Part shown: positions 54,321-63,777 of the stretch, one piece after another
Position numbering within the stretch: position 1 is the first letter of the stretch
How the letters are laid out: every line of letters starts with the position of its first letter
Assembly (NCBI GenBank): GCA_022495995.1
Contig: JAFEMH010001361.1
Span: forward strand, 224,001-288,000
DNA: 64,000 nucleotides
Direction: 5' to 3'
Origin: Adenophora triphylla var. japonica
Taxonomy: Eukaryota; Streptophyta; Magnoliopsida; Asterales; Campanulaceae
The notes under the pieces: model-generated
The model's input: only the letters and a program-made list of their open reading frames with translations
Database searches by the model: none
What the model was told of the DNA's origin: nothing
Made by a program: the position numbers and the translations under genes

Positions 54321-55551
54321 CAAATTTACCAGTTCCTCAAAGATGGAGAGTCATCTTTCAGAGACGAAGAAGGTAGACAAAAAGAAGGTGTCAAAGCCAA
54401 TAGCTTGCAAGCCCTGAAAAGGTTGGCCTCCCATTATGTCATTCTAGGAGGCAACCTGTACAAGAAACGGTACCAAGGACCGCTCCTCTTGTGCGTCACT
54501 CAAGAAAGGGCCAAAGAGTTGATGACTGAAGTCCACAATGGTCCCTGCGGTCCTCATATGAATGCTAGAGCCCTGATGCAAGTGATCCTCAGAATGGGTT
54601 ATTACTAGATTTCCATGGAGACAGACTGTGTCCAGCATGTCCGAGCGTGCAACAAATGCCAATGGTTTGCCAACCTCAACCATCTCCCACCTCATGACCT
54701 GTACTGCATGATGACTCCTTGGCCATTTGCAACTTGGGGTATTGATGTGATAGGGAAGATAGCCCCGGCAGGATGCAATGGGCATGAATTTGTGTTAGTA
54801 GCTGTCGACTACTTCACCAAGTGGGTAGAGGCCAAGTCCTACAAGGTCCTCACTTCCAAGAAGGTGGCCTAGTTTATCAAGGAAAACATAATGTGTAGAT
54901 ATGGGGTGCCCAATGAGATCATTTCTGATAACGGGTCGCACTTTGAAGGAGACTGCGATAGGTTACTGTCGAAATTCAGAATCACTCGCCACAAGTCGTC
55001 CCCATATAGACCTCAGACTAATGGAGCCGTGGAAGCTGCTAATAAGACGCTCGAACGGATCATCCGGAAAATGGCCACCCGTGGTCGTGATTGGCCCGAA
55101 AAGCTGCACCTGGCACTGCAGGGCTCCAGGCGTCTGTCGGAAACGGCCACAGGAGAAACTCCTTTTGCCCTAACCTACGGGATGGAAGCAGTGTTACCAG
55201 TGGAGTTGGAAATCCCGTCATTAAGGGTCCTCCTAGAAAACAGTGTCAACGAAGTAGAATGGCTACGTAGCCGGCATGATGAGTTGGCCCTGCTCAACGA
55301 AAGAAGGCTAAAAGCCATGGAGCACACCCGAGCCTACCAGAGGCGAATGACCCGAGCATTTGACAAAAAGGTGAAGGCCAGGGACATCAAAGAGGGTTAC
55401 TTAGACCCTGGGAAAATGGGAACCCATTTGGATCGGCCCGTATGTGGTGCAGAAGATACTATCGGGAGGAGCCATGAAACTTGCAGACCTGGACGGCAAT
55501 CCCTTTGTCCACCCAGTCAACGGTGATAAGCTCCGAAGGTACTATGTCTAA
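54321..55551 (+). pseudogene. E3 integrase
   Basis: LASHYVILGGNLYKKRYQGP and EVHNGPCGPHMNARAL precede a TAG after GYY (54606-54608). CNKCQWF, WGIDVIGKIAP, VAVDYFTKWVEAKSYKVL, ISDNGSHFEGD and QTNGAVEAANKTLERII complete the HHCC and DDE signatures. A second TAG (54870-54872) and a frameshift near 55400 follow. The C-terminal part has RLKAMEHTRAYQRRMTRAFD and KLRRYYV-like sequence at the end. Confidence 0.85.
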
Positions 55552-55564
55552 GAAATAAAAAAAA

Positions 55565-55755
55565 AGAAATAAGAAAAAAATCTTAGTGCAAAAAGAGTAA
55601 TACCCAGCTAGGCTGAAAACTCAAAAAGGGCGGTCTAGGCAAAAAACAGGGTTGCACATGAAAAAAAAAATCTTAGTGCAAAAAGAGTAATACCCAGCTA
55701 GGCTGAAAACCCAAAAAGGACGGTCTAGGCAAAAAACAGGGTTGCACATAAAAAA
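55565..55755 (+). repeat. Tandem duplication of ~92 bp after E3 pol
   Basis: AAAATCTTAGTGCAAAAAGA through CAGGGTTGCACAT occurs twice in a row with two differences. E2 has one copy at the same place. Confidence 0.9.
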
Positions 55756-55789
55756 AAGATAAAAAAAAATAATAGAAAAAAAGTTCACC

Positions 55790-56169
55790 AGAATGAACTA
55801 CGAAGACCTGAGCCCCTTAGTCTTTCTTGTAAAAGGGGAACGTAGGCAGCCATTTATGGTTCGGTCTAAAAAATAAAAAGGGTGATTAAGTTTCCTTGAA
55901 ATGCGTCCTAAACAATAATAAAGGATATTCAAGTTTTCATAAAACGGGTCCTAATCAATAAGACATTTGAAATTTCCATGAAATTGTGTCTTGATTAATT
56001 TCTAAGATAATATCTCTTGTTCATTATAAGTTAAAAACTTCTTGATGAGTTCAAGCACGGTCTACTCTTGACTCTGCTAACCTGCTACAAAGATCTAAAA
56101 TACAATAAAATGCCTAATAAACTACTGAGTTTGAAAAATGGCAATAAGGGAATCCTAAGAAAAGATCTG
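55790..56169 (+). other. E3 post-pol hairpin and gap before gene B
   Basis: Arms CTACG (55798-55802) and CGTAG (55841-55845) enclose CCCCTT/AAGGGG. GGCAGCC and GGTTCGGTC follow. 55870-56169 is AT-rich with three ~50-bp direct repeats around TCCTAANCAATAA and holds no gene. Confidence 0.65.
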
Positions 56170-57672
56170 TCAGTCGTCATTCGCTGAGTCTTCTTTGGTC
56201 TTCTTCCCTTTACCTCGAACCCGTCGAGTTTTCTTTTTCTTCTTCTCTATGATGTCGGTCTCCCTCATTCCGATCTCCGGTATCCTCACTGGAGCCTCCA
56301 TCAAATCTGTGTCAATAAGTGCCCTCTCTACTCGGGCACGAGTCAACACTTCCTCCCTCTGAGCCTCAGTCAAGGGAGCGACTTCAGAGAGCCTCTTATA
56401 TCGAGCCTCCATATCTTTGATAAGGTCACCCGACTGGTTATGGTGACTCGCCTTAGCTTCAGTCTCCCTCAGAGTCCTACTCGAGTCGCAGTCAGCCCCC
56501 AATAAAGCCTGACGTCTCTCCCCCAATATGACCTGAGTCGCTCCCATCTCCCTCTCGTACCAGTCCAAGTAGACAGTGGTCAAGATGGTACTCTTCCTGC
56601 TCCTAAAGATAGCCCTGGGTGGGAAAGCAGTGTATGTCCAAGCCCTCGAGAAGAATGAGAAGCTGGCTGGATCCCTCATAGCTAATGGCACCACCTCCAT
56701 GGTACGGATGTCCTCCCAATCGCCCAACGGCTCCTGTAAGGCCCCGAACTGCCTGGATACCAAGCAGGGTATGTAGAAGGATGACCAGCAGAACCCTGGA
56801 ACCCTCACTATATAGGACTCCTGAAATATCCTCCTGGTCTGCAACCTCCAGTGAGGTACCCACCAGCGAATGTCTGAAGTGGATAGCCTAGCCATCATCA
56901 GCTCCCAATCATCTTGGCCCTGCTGCCTAGGCAAACCTCTCCGAGAAATCACCCAAGGGCACTGAGTCGGCAAAGCCCCTGGCAAAGCCCCGAGCCTCTC
57001 CTGCAGCCATAAAGTCAGCACAGTCGGACTCCCAGACCTCATACAACGGTCTCCTCTAGCCATCCTATCAATGCCATGAAGGGTCTCACCCAAAACCAAT
57101 GGGACAATATCCTTCCCAGCCCTGCAATCTCTGACCATGTCCAAGAGACCACCATGACAGATCCCCACAGACTCAGCGGTGAACAGAGAGGAAAATATGC
57201 AAAGGATAAAGGCATCCATAGCCACCGTGGTCGTAGCCATATCCGAAAACCCGAACCTGGCCGGGATATCAGAAAGGTCAATCCTGTCCGGAGCAATCAT
57301 CATCCTCTCAGCCTCTCCCAGAGAAATCTGCAGAAAAGATGTAAGCTTTGCCGCCACCGGCACGTCTTCGATTGACGGAATCGATATAGCCTCAATTTCG
57401 GGACCCCCAATAGAGGCTCGGAAGTCTTCATGCGTTGGGACAATCTTATTGTAAGAAAAGCAGTAAACGTGTCTCTGGACGTCCCAATACCTTGCTGCCG
57501 CTCTCAAAAGGTCCCAATCGGACGGGAGATCCTTCAAATGCCATAAAGATTTGATCTTGAAAGAAGAATCAAACAGCCCCTTGTGAGATTGAAAGTTGTA
57601 TCTCACCCAAGACTGAAGATCGGATAGAAAACGGTCTCTCTTCCCCCTTTGCAATCTGACGGGTTTCTCCAT
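56170..57672 (-). CDS. E3 antisense gene B, DUF7745-like protein, intact (500 aa)
   Basis: The ATG at 57672 (MEKPVRLQRGKRDRFLSDLQ) is preferred. The frame runs 31 codons further up but only to a TTG just after an in-frame TAA, and E1 starts at the same ATG. The N-terminal half has ARYWDVQRHVYCFSYNKIVP, THEDFRASIGGP and VGICHGGLLDMV. The C-terminal half has DIRWWVPHWRLQTRRI, VRVPGFCWSSFYIPCLVSRQ and YLDWYEREMGATQVILGERR. A coiled-coil-like segment and a basic tail (KKKKKTRRVRGKGKKTK) suggest nuclear or nucleic acid contact. These blocks fit the plant DUF7745 family, which has no known function. It is the only long gene without a break in the window. It lies antisense to gag-pol, with palindromes 139-179 bp upstream. 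Confidence 0.75.
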   Translation of the reverse strand: MEKPVRLQRGKRDRFLSDLQSWVRYNFQSHKGLFDSSFKIKSLWHLKDLPSDWDLLRAAARYWDVQRHVYCFSYNKIVPTHEDFRASIGGPEIEAISIPSIEDVPVAAKLTSFLQISLGEAERMMIAPDRIDLSDIPARFGFSDMATTTVAMDAFILCIFSSLFTAESVGICHGGLLDMVRDCRAGKDIVPLVLGETLHGIDRMARGDRCMRSGSPTVLTLWLQERLGALPGALPTQCPWVISRRGLPRQQGQDDWELMMARLSTSDIRWWVPHWRLQTRRIFQESYIVRVPGFCWSSFYIPCLVSRQFGALQEPLGDWEDIRTMEVVPLAMRDPASFSFFSRAWTYTAFPPRAIFRSRKSTILTTVYLDWYEREMGATQVILGERRQALLGADCDSSRTLRETEAKASHHNQSGDLIKDMEARYKRLSEVAPLTEAQREEVLTRARVERALIDTDLMEAPVRIPEIGMRETDIIEKKKKKTRRVRGKGKKTKEDSANDD

Positions 57673-57780
57673 TGCAAAATGATCAAAGATGGTGTTTTTA
57701 GGTCCAATATGTGCTCTGGGAACAGTTGGGACAAGTCTAGGTTGAAAATGAAATGAAGTGGCCAAGCCTTGGTTTTATTC

Positions 57781-57851
57781 TAAAAATAACCAGTCCAGAC
57801 AGAACTGTGAGCCGCACGGCTTCATTTGCTCCAGAGACCAGACCGCACGGC
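57781..57851 (-). promoter_or_regulatory. E3 gene B promoter with paired palindromes
   Basis: GCCGCACGGC (57811-57820) and ACCGCACGGC (57842-57851) are 31 bp apart, each followed by NNCATTTGC. TTATTTTTAG on the minus strand (57790-57781) is about 21 bp further toward the gene. The E1 copy has the same spacing. Confidence 0.5.
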
Positions 57852-58205
57852 CTCATTTGCCTGATGTGGAAAGCAAATCTGCAGCAACCAAGTTGCTGCC
57901 CAAAGGCAATTTTCACCCCACTTTTTCAACCAAAACCTGTACAAAGGCATGTCCAAAGACCATCCAAGCAGTTATATATCATTATATATCATTTTGGGCC
58001 AGTTTCAGCCCCAATTCCAAGCAAAAAAAACTGCCCCGGGGATCAAGTAATATGCAAATTAATAAAGCATAAAATAGAAAAGTAAATAAAACAGTAGTAC
58101 ATTGTTTTCGCCCCATCGGCGCCCAAATAAAGCAAAAAATAAGCAAAATGTGCATAAAACTTGTTCATTGTTTGTTTTTCTTCCTAAATCAATTCTAGAG
58201 ACCTC
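57852..58205 (-). other. E3 gap between genes A and B
   Basis: AT-rich sequence with no gene. It probably holds the gene A 3' UTR and polyadenylation signals; AATAAAGCA-type motifs occur on the + strand only. Confidence 0.4.
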
Positions 58206-60811
58206 CTAGGCCTCCGATCCTTCCTCTTCATCGCTACTCAGCTCATAGACACTCGCCTCTCTCATCAAGTCCTCACTGTCGCTCACATCAGATAGATGGA
58301 CATTCTCGTGCTCGTATTCAGCTAGCTGCTCCAGGATGCCAGCATTGGGTCCTTGCCCTCGAGGAATGGCACTAGAGGAGTACTCTGAGGCTGAAGAGGT
58401 GGATGTCGTGCTCCCGACGTGCCTTCTTTTGTGCACGGGCTCCCGTACGTTTGCTGCCGCCTTTGAAGCGCAGGCCAGCTTCCTCTGAAGGGACCGGCAC
58501 ACGTCCTTCCAGCCTCTATTCTGCCTGACCAAGCTGTCATAAGTCTGAGCTTGAACCTGAGAAAAAAGAGAAGAACATCTCAGAAAAATCTCAGAATTGC
58601 AAAAAAGCAAAGAAATCTGAAAGAGAAGGGAAAAGACCCTAAAAGTGTACTTACAGTACTGTCCGGCGGCAGAGTATACTGGGGCTCCCTAGTGTCGGAG
58701 ACAGGTATCCTCAACCTCCTTGGTACCCCATTGACCATGTAAGAAAGGTGAGAAGGAGGCATCGGCTGATCAGAAGGCTCGGCCTCCCCATATCCCCGAG
58801 TGACAGCTAGCTTCACTAGCTTCTGTGGCGTCCTCAGTCGCTGCTCCACAAACACAGCATATGGGGTATCCAGATCAAAATACTCCTCGGCAGCCACGCC
58901 TGCCTGATATCTCTCTATCTCATCCGCCTGCCAATCCTGGGGCTGCAGCATCCGTGCTGGAGGATCATGAGGGGTAATGGCATCCAATGGAGGGACATGG
59001 CCATGCTGCCTGGAAAATCGATCCCCCAGATAGATGATATCGCAAGTAAGCCCGGTCAACCACCACCTCTGCCTCGTCGCCTCCACGGCCTCTCCTAACA
59101 GAATCTCCAGGTACCTCCCCTAAGGATAAAAATCCACTCCGTCGTGCCCATCCCTGTTGATAATCGGCCTAACCATCTTGTAGTCAAAGGTGATCCGGGT
59201 CTTCCCGGTGAACTTATCCCTCATATCCCCCCTCCAGCGGACCATAGCGGGAAAGATGGTAGCATCGCTCTGTTGGTTCCACGGAAAGAACCTGATCACC
59301 TCACAAAACCATACCTACATGTTCAAAACATCAAAAAGGTCATTTCTCTCTCATAAAAGTCTCAAGACAAGAAGAGAGAGAGAAAAGTGAGACTACCTCA
59401 AGAGCAAAAGAGAAGAAGTCCATGGAGGTAGCCTTGTTCCGGCTGTACATGTCCAGGGAGAAGTATAGCTCCGCCAATTCGGCCTCGCCCCAAGAGACCG
59501 TCCCAATCCCATCTACATCCTCCAGAGAGTCGAGGAGGCAAGTCATAGACAGAGTCCCAGAATTAGCAAAGATGGTGACTGACAGCATCAACCACACAAA
59601 GGCTCTAGCAAGCTGGGAGGCAGTCACCTCATTAGCAGCAAATCCCTGCATGCAGTTCTGGACTGCAACCTCGACGTTCCTCATCTCCATCCTGAGCCCC
59701 TTGGGAATAAGCTCAAATCCAACCAAAGCCCTGAACTCCTCTGCCGTGATATGGTTCCTCCAGGTCACAGGCCTCCCGGTGAACTGCAGGCCGGTGATAG
59801 CAGTAAAATCTGCAGGTGTCACTGTCAGCTCCCCCCAGCTAAGATGAAAGTTGTGGGTGGTGTCCCACAAGAACTTCGAGAGGGCCTGGATCAAGCCCTT
59901 GCTCTTCGAGGTAATGTGAATACCTCTGTCGATAGCCTCAATGAACAGATCAAGGCCGGTAGCCCTCACAAGTTGCTTGGGGTTCACCCCATTCTTCTCA
60001 AAATCAGGCATCCTCTGCCACAGCCTCACTGCAATCTCGGAAGGCCCCCTAGACTTGTTCTTCTGTAGACAAGCACGGCAAAAGAAATGTGTCAGTCCTT
60101 CATCTCATTTCAAAAGCATGGATATATTCAAAAGTGCACATGTTTTCAAAAGAAAAGCATTCAATAAAATTTTGCTAATAGCCTTTGCATGAAAAACGTG
60201 TCTTTCATCACTTGAAACACATCGCGTCAAGCACATTGCTATCCTAAGCACAAAATCAAAATTTTCAAAATTATTTGCACATAAGCATTAATTTTTTCTC
60301 AAAAATGGCATGCATGATTCCTTTTCATCGTCCAAAATCCCGTTTACTCATCTATGACTTAGTTCTAGCACATGCAAGAACTCCGTCACCTCTTAGACAA
60401 TTATTCTTCTTACTTTTTCGAAAAAAAAGTGGGTCATTCTCACTATTTTTGTCAAATAAATTGCACATGCATGTTCTTTCATCTTCTTAGCCTCATAGGT
60501 TAATCATTAATATTTCAAAATCATCGTCAAAAATCCTAGAAAAATTCAAGAAAATCCAAAAATTTGGGTCAAGCCCTAGAACCAATCAGAATCCAATCAA
60601 AATCGACGGAATTGAGCAAATCAAGAATGCTTACCCCAACCGATTGAGGATTTGTCGATTTGTGCTCCCTCCTACCCGGGTAGAGCTCCGATGGAGGCAT
60701 GAGGAAGTCATACTTCCTCTCCGTTCAAATGAGTTCTTTCCTCCTCCTCCGAGCGGCCTCCGAGATGTTTCTTCTAGCTTGCCTTGGCATTGGATTCCCC
60801 TCCAGATCCAT
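58206..60811 (-). pseudogene. E3 antisense gene A, PMD protein, four exons, 617 codons
   Basis: Exons are 60811-60635, 60062-59397, 59314-58655 and 58556-58206, each a multiple of three (59, 222, 220 and 117 codons), with GT-AG introns all in phase 0. Donors are GG/GTAAGC, GAG/GTAGTC and ACT/GTAAGT; acceptors are TCTACAG, ATGTAG and TTCTCAG. Exon 2 holds the PMD core (THNFHLSWGELTVTPADF, LQFTGRPVTW, LARAFVWLMLSVTIFANSG, GTVSWGEAELAELYFSLD). Exon 3 has GLTCDIIYLGDRFSRQHGHV. Exon 4 is serine/acid rich. Two in-frame stops break it: TGA in exon 1 (CGA in E1) and TAG in exon 3 (TGG in E1). PMD proteins of the MAIN/MAIL1 group act in plant silencing and development; the role here is unknown. Confidence 0.8.
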
Positions 60812-60926
60812 CTAGATCAATAGAAGCAAGGGATTGAAGGATTTTTGAAGAAAACTTCCTCTCTTCTCTCTCTCTTTCTCGGCAGATAAGGGCGGCAACA
60901 ATGCCCAGTCTGCCTTCAAATTATGT

Positions 60927-60993
60927 TTTAAATAATCTGGAAAAATCAGGCTTCTGGCCGTACGGCCTCTACCTCCCTCTCATGCCGGGCGGC
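60927..60993 (-). promoter_or_regulatory. E3 gene A promoter with paired palindromes
   Basis: GCCGTACGGC (60957-60966) and GCCGGGCGGC (60984-60993) lie 146-182 bp upstream of the ATG. TATTTAAAA on the minus strand (60935-60927) is 22 bp from the first. Confidence 0.5.
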
Positions 60994-61201
60994 TTCTTTC
61001 GCTCTGAGCAGAAATTACCCTTTTGCCCCTGGACTTTCCACTTGGGCATATAATTCCTGTTATCCTTTAACTAGGATAACGTCGTTTTCAGAAGATATCC
61101 CTTATCTCCTTATGCAAATAGACCTTCTTCCCCAGTCGCCTCCGTTACTTCCGTTATAACGGAATGACGCTAGGTGACAACCTCCGAATTGTCAGAACTC
61201 T

Positions 61202-61440
61202 AAACTTAAGCTACCTCTATCACAGATAGTGAAGTACGCTCAAGTTCTCCAAACTTAAGCTACCTCTATCACAGATAGAGAAGTACGCTCAAGTTCTCCT
61301 AACTTTAGCTACCTCTATCACAGATAGTGAAGTACGCTCAAGTTCTCCAAACTTTAGCTACCTCTATCACAGATAGTGAAGTACGCTCAAGTTCTCCAAA
61401 CTTTAGCTACCTCTATCACGAATAGAGAAGTACGCTCAAG
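61202..61440 (+). repeat. E3 tandem array, five ~48-bp copies
   Basis: The unit is AAACTTAAGCTACCTCTATC then ACAGATAGTGAAGTACGCTCAAG. It is the counterpart of the ~19-copy E1 array. Confidence 0.9.
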
Positions 61441-62058
61441 TATCCAATCAGGTGACAACCTCCATTAATTATCGAATCAGGAGACAACCTCCATTAATTG
61501 TCAAAACTTCAAGGATCCTAGACATTGTTCCTAACCTATATAGTGATGCTTGAACTACGATCAAGGCTTGATTCCTCCGGGAAACGTAGGTAGCCTTTCA
61601 TAAAAGGTCCAGCCATCCGACCGCAGTGGTCGTCCTTTTTCCATCATCGCTCCTCAGTGGTGAGGCAGCCTTTCATAAAGGTCCAGCCATCAGACCACAT
61701 TGGTCACTTCTTTGTCATTTTTGTCACTCCTCAGTGGTGAAGTAGCCCCTCATAAAGGTCCCGATATTCGACCACATCGGTCACCTCTAGTATATCCCCA
61801 GTAGGATCGATCGCCTGACCTCCTAGGTCACTTTTTCTTCTATTTACCCGGCAAGAGACCAGTTTCTCTCCGCCATTCCCCTGCGGATCTTTCCTGAACT
61901 ATGGCCTGGCTTGATTCCTCCGGGATACATAGGTAGCCTTCCAGAGGTTCAGCCACTCGACCACTATGGTCACCTAATTCGTCTCGGCATTCGCCAGATC
62001 GGATCCTTTTCTATCGACAACCCCACTCGCCCTGCAAGTGACGTTGCCGAGGGGCTTC
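61441..62058 (+). promoter_or_regulatory. E3 pre-LTR region with two hairpins and polypurine tract
   Basis: The hairpins are at 61555-61589 (CTACG/CGTAG) and 61899-61932 (CTATG/CATAG). Several TGACCACATTGGTCA-type inverted repeats recur between them. The PPT GAGGGGCTTC is at 62049-62058. Confidence 0.7.
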
Positions 62059-62277
62059 CGTAAGTACCCAAATCTGGCTCATGCCTTCCGATAAAGTTTC
62101 CCGATAATTCCCCGGACTTTCCTAGAGTTCCAGAGCAATTCCGGAACTGTTCCAAACCTCCCAAGGGCTGAAGGGACTGCTTGGAGATTAAGAAACACAT
62201 TTTTATTAATACCAAAAACCATCTAGAATTGCCACCTTGCATGATTCTAGAAACATGCTGAGTCACACAGGATAATG

Positions 62278-62350
62278 CCGCACGGATGCATTAGCCAAGA
62301 ACCCCTAGCCGCACGGCCTCATTAGTCTTATCTAGACTGCCTATAAATAG
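62278..62350 (+). promoter_or_regulatory. E3 LTR core promoter with paired palindromes
   Basis: GCCGCACGGA (62278-62287) and GCCGCACGGC (62309-62318) are 31 bp apart. CTATAAATAG at 62341-62350 is 22-24 bp after the second. Confidence 0.7.
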
Positions 62351-62679
62351 AGCCCTCCTCTTCCCATTTTACATACGAAAAACACACACAATACACCCTA
62401 CTCAGCTCCAAAACTCTCCCAAAACACTACTGCAAGATCAAGAGGTTAAAGAAAGCCAAGAAGCCACCACCCTCCTCCTTAAAGCCTCCAAAGTTGGTCC
62501 TTCCACCAAGCAAGACCCAAAGAAGAAGAGGTCACCACCATTGGTAACCTCTCAATCCCTCACCTTGCATTATACTTGCTCTATGTGATTTAATTGCTCA
62601 TTGCATTCATATATTGTCATTATCTTGCTTGGGACTTGGCACTTATCATTAAAGATCCTATCTTTATCATATCCCCCTC

Positions 62680-63060
62680 CCCTTTTTGCATCCTTTGCAT
62701 GAAATAAGCATCACTTGCTATTAAAAATGTAATCTTTATATTCAAAGGTGCATCCTTTGCACCTAACAATTCCATTTTTACATAAAAATATCATCTTTAT
62801 GCATCCTTTGCTCATAAAAATGCAATCTTTCCATTCAAAATGTATCCTTTGCACATAAAAATCACGTCTTTACCATAAAGGTGCATCCTTTGCATCTAAA
62901 ACCCATTTTCATGCATCCTTTGCATCAAAGATCATCTTTTTATCATCAAATTAGCATCCTTTGCATATTAAATACTATTTTCCTCATGAAAATGCATCAT
63001 TTGCATAAAAATCATGTCTTTAATTAAAAAGCATCCTTTGCAATCAAAAGCATCCTTTGC
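62680..63060 (+). repeat. E3 LTR degenerate repeat GCATCNTTTGCAT
   Basis: About 15 loose copies of a 20-30-bp unit with TTTGCAT cores and A/T-rich spacers, the counterpart of 5880-6260 in E1. Confidence 0.7.
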
Positions 63061-63777
63061 AACCCAAAAATGTCATCTTTTCACTAAAAATGTCATTTTT
63101 ACAGGCATTCCCCCATGTCCCCATTAGCAACCTTCGGAACGGACCGGTGTAAAGATCCTATCTTTACATCGTTTCTTCCATTAAAGGGGCCACAATCTCT
63201 TTAAAAAGGGATACACCTTGAACCTATATCTCCGATTATAACTTAAGACGAGCATGAAGCATCTATATAAGCTCAATCGTCTTAAGGTGTAGGATTGATG
63301 GGCTAAGGTCACTACTTTCCTAAAGAACCTCATTTTTGGACTATAAAAGAGAGTCTTTCTCTCGATCACGCAAAGTTCCAAGGTTAAAAAGCGATGATCA
63401 CAAGTCCAAGATGAGGACGGGATCAAAGTCCCGAACACATAAAATCCAAGAAATCCCGAGCGACAACCAATAAATGGTTTGTATGTCCGGAAGACAACTT
63501 GGGACATTCCCCCCCCCTCTTTTCAAACACATGCACACAAGAAAGCACGCAAGCAAGCACGATAAATGGAATCTAGGGAGACTTGCTACGGCAAGGTACC
63601 TTGGGTGAACGACGATCCGTTCTTCCCAAGGGGTAACTTAACCTCCGAACCCTAAATCATTTTTTTCAAAGTTTTGAGGAAATCAAAATGGCGTGGCGAC
63701 TCCATTTTTCAAATTAAACCGGATGTTTTCAAACACGCGTGAATCCAACAAAAACTAAATCTGGGCACACATTCACA

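Larger units (their letters stand above)
47114..63777 (+). mobile_element. E3: Tat/Ogre-type element with two antisense genes
   Basis: Order is truncated 5' LTR, PBS, leader (with solo LTR inside), linker scrap of gag-PR, RT, RNase H, integrase, hairpin, antisense gene B (500 codons, open), antisense gene A (four exons), short array, two hairpins, PPT and 3' LTR. Most of gag and all of the protease are deleted between about 51030 and 52095. The right flank is a PMD gene fragment of E6. The 5' flank was lost in the fusion with the E2 LTR, so the target duplication cannot be tested. Confidence 0.9.
62059..63777 (+). repeat. E3 3' LTR (1719 bp)
   Basis: It starts CGTAAGTACCC (TGT in E1, so the first T has changed to C) after the PPT and ends ATTCACA. 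It contains promoter palindromes, the GCATCNTTTGCAT block (62680-63060) and a PBS-like TGGCGACTCC at 63694-63703. Confidence 0.9.

Noticed and set aside
57673..57765. 31-codon N-terminal extension of E3 gene B
   Set aside because: It would start at TTG directly after TAA; E1 supports the ATG at the MEKPVRLQ position.
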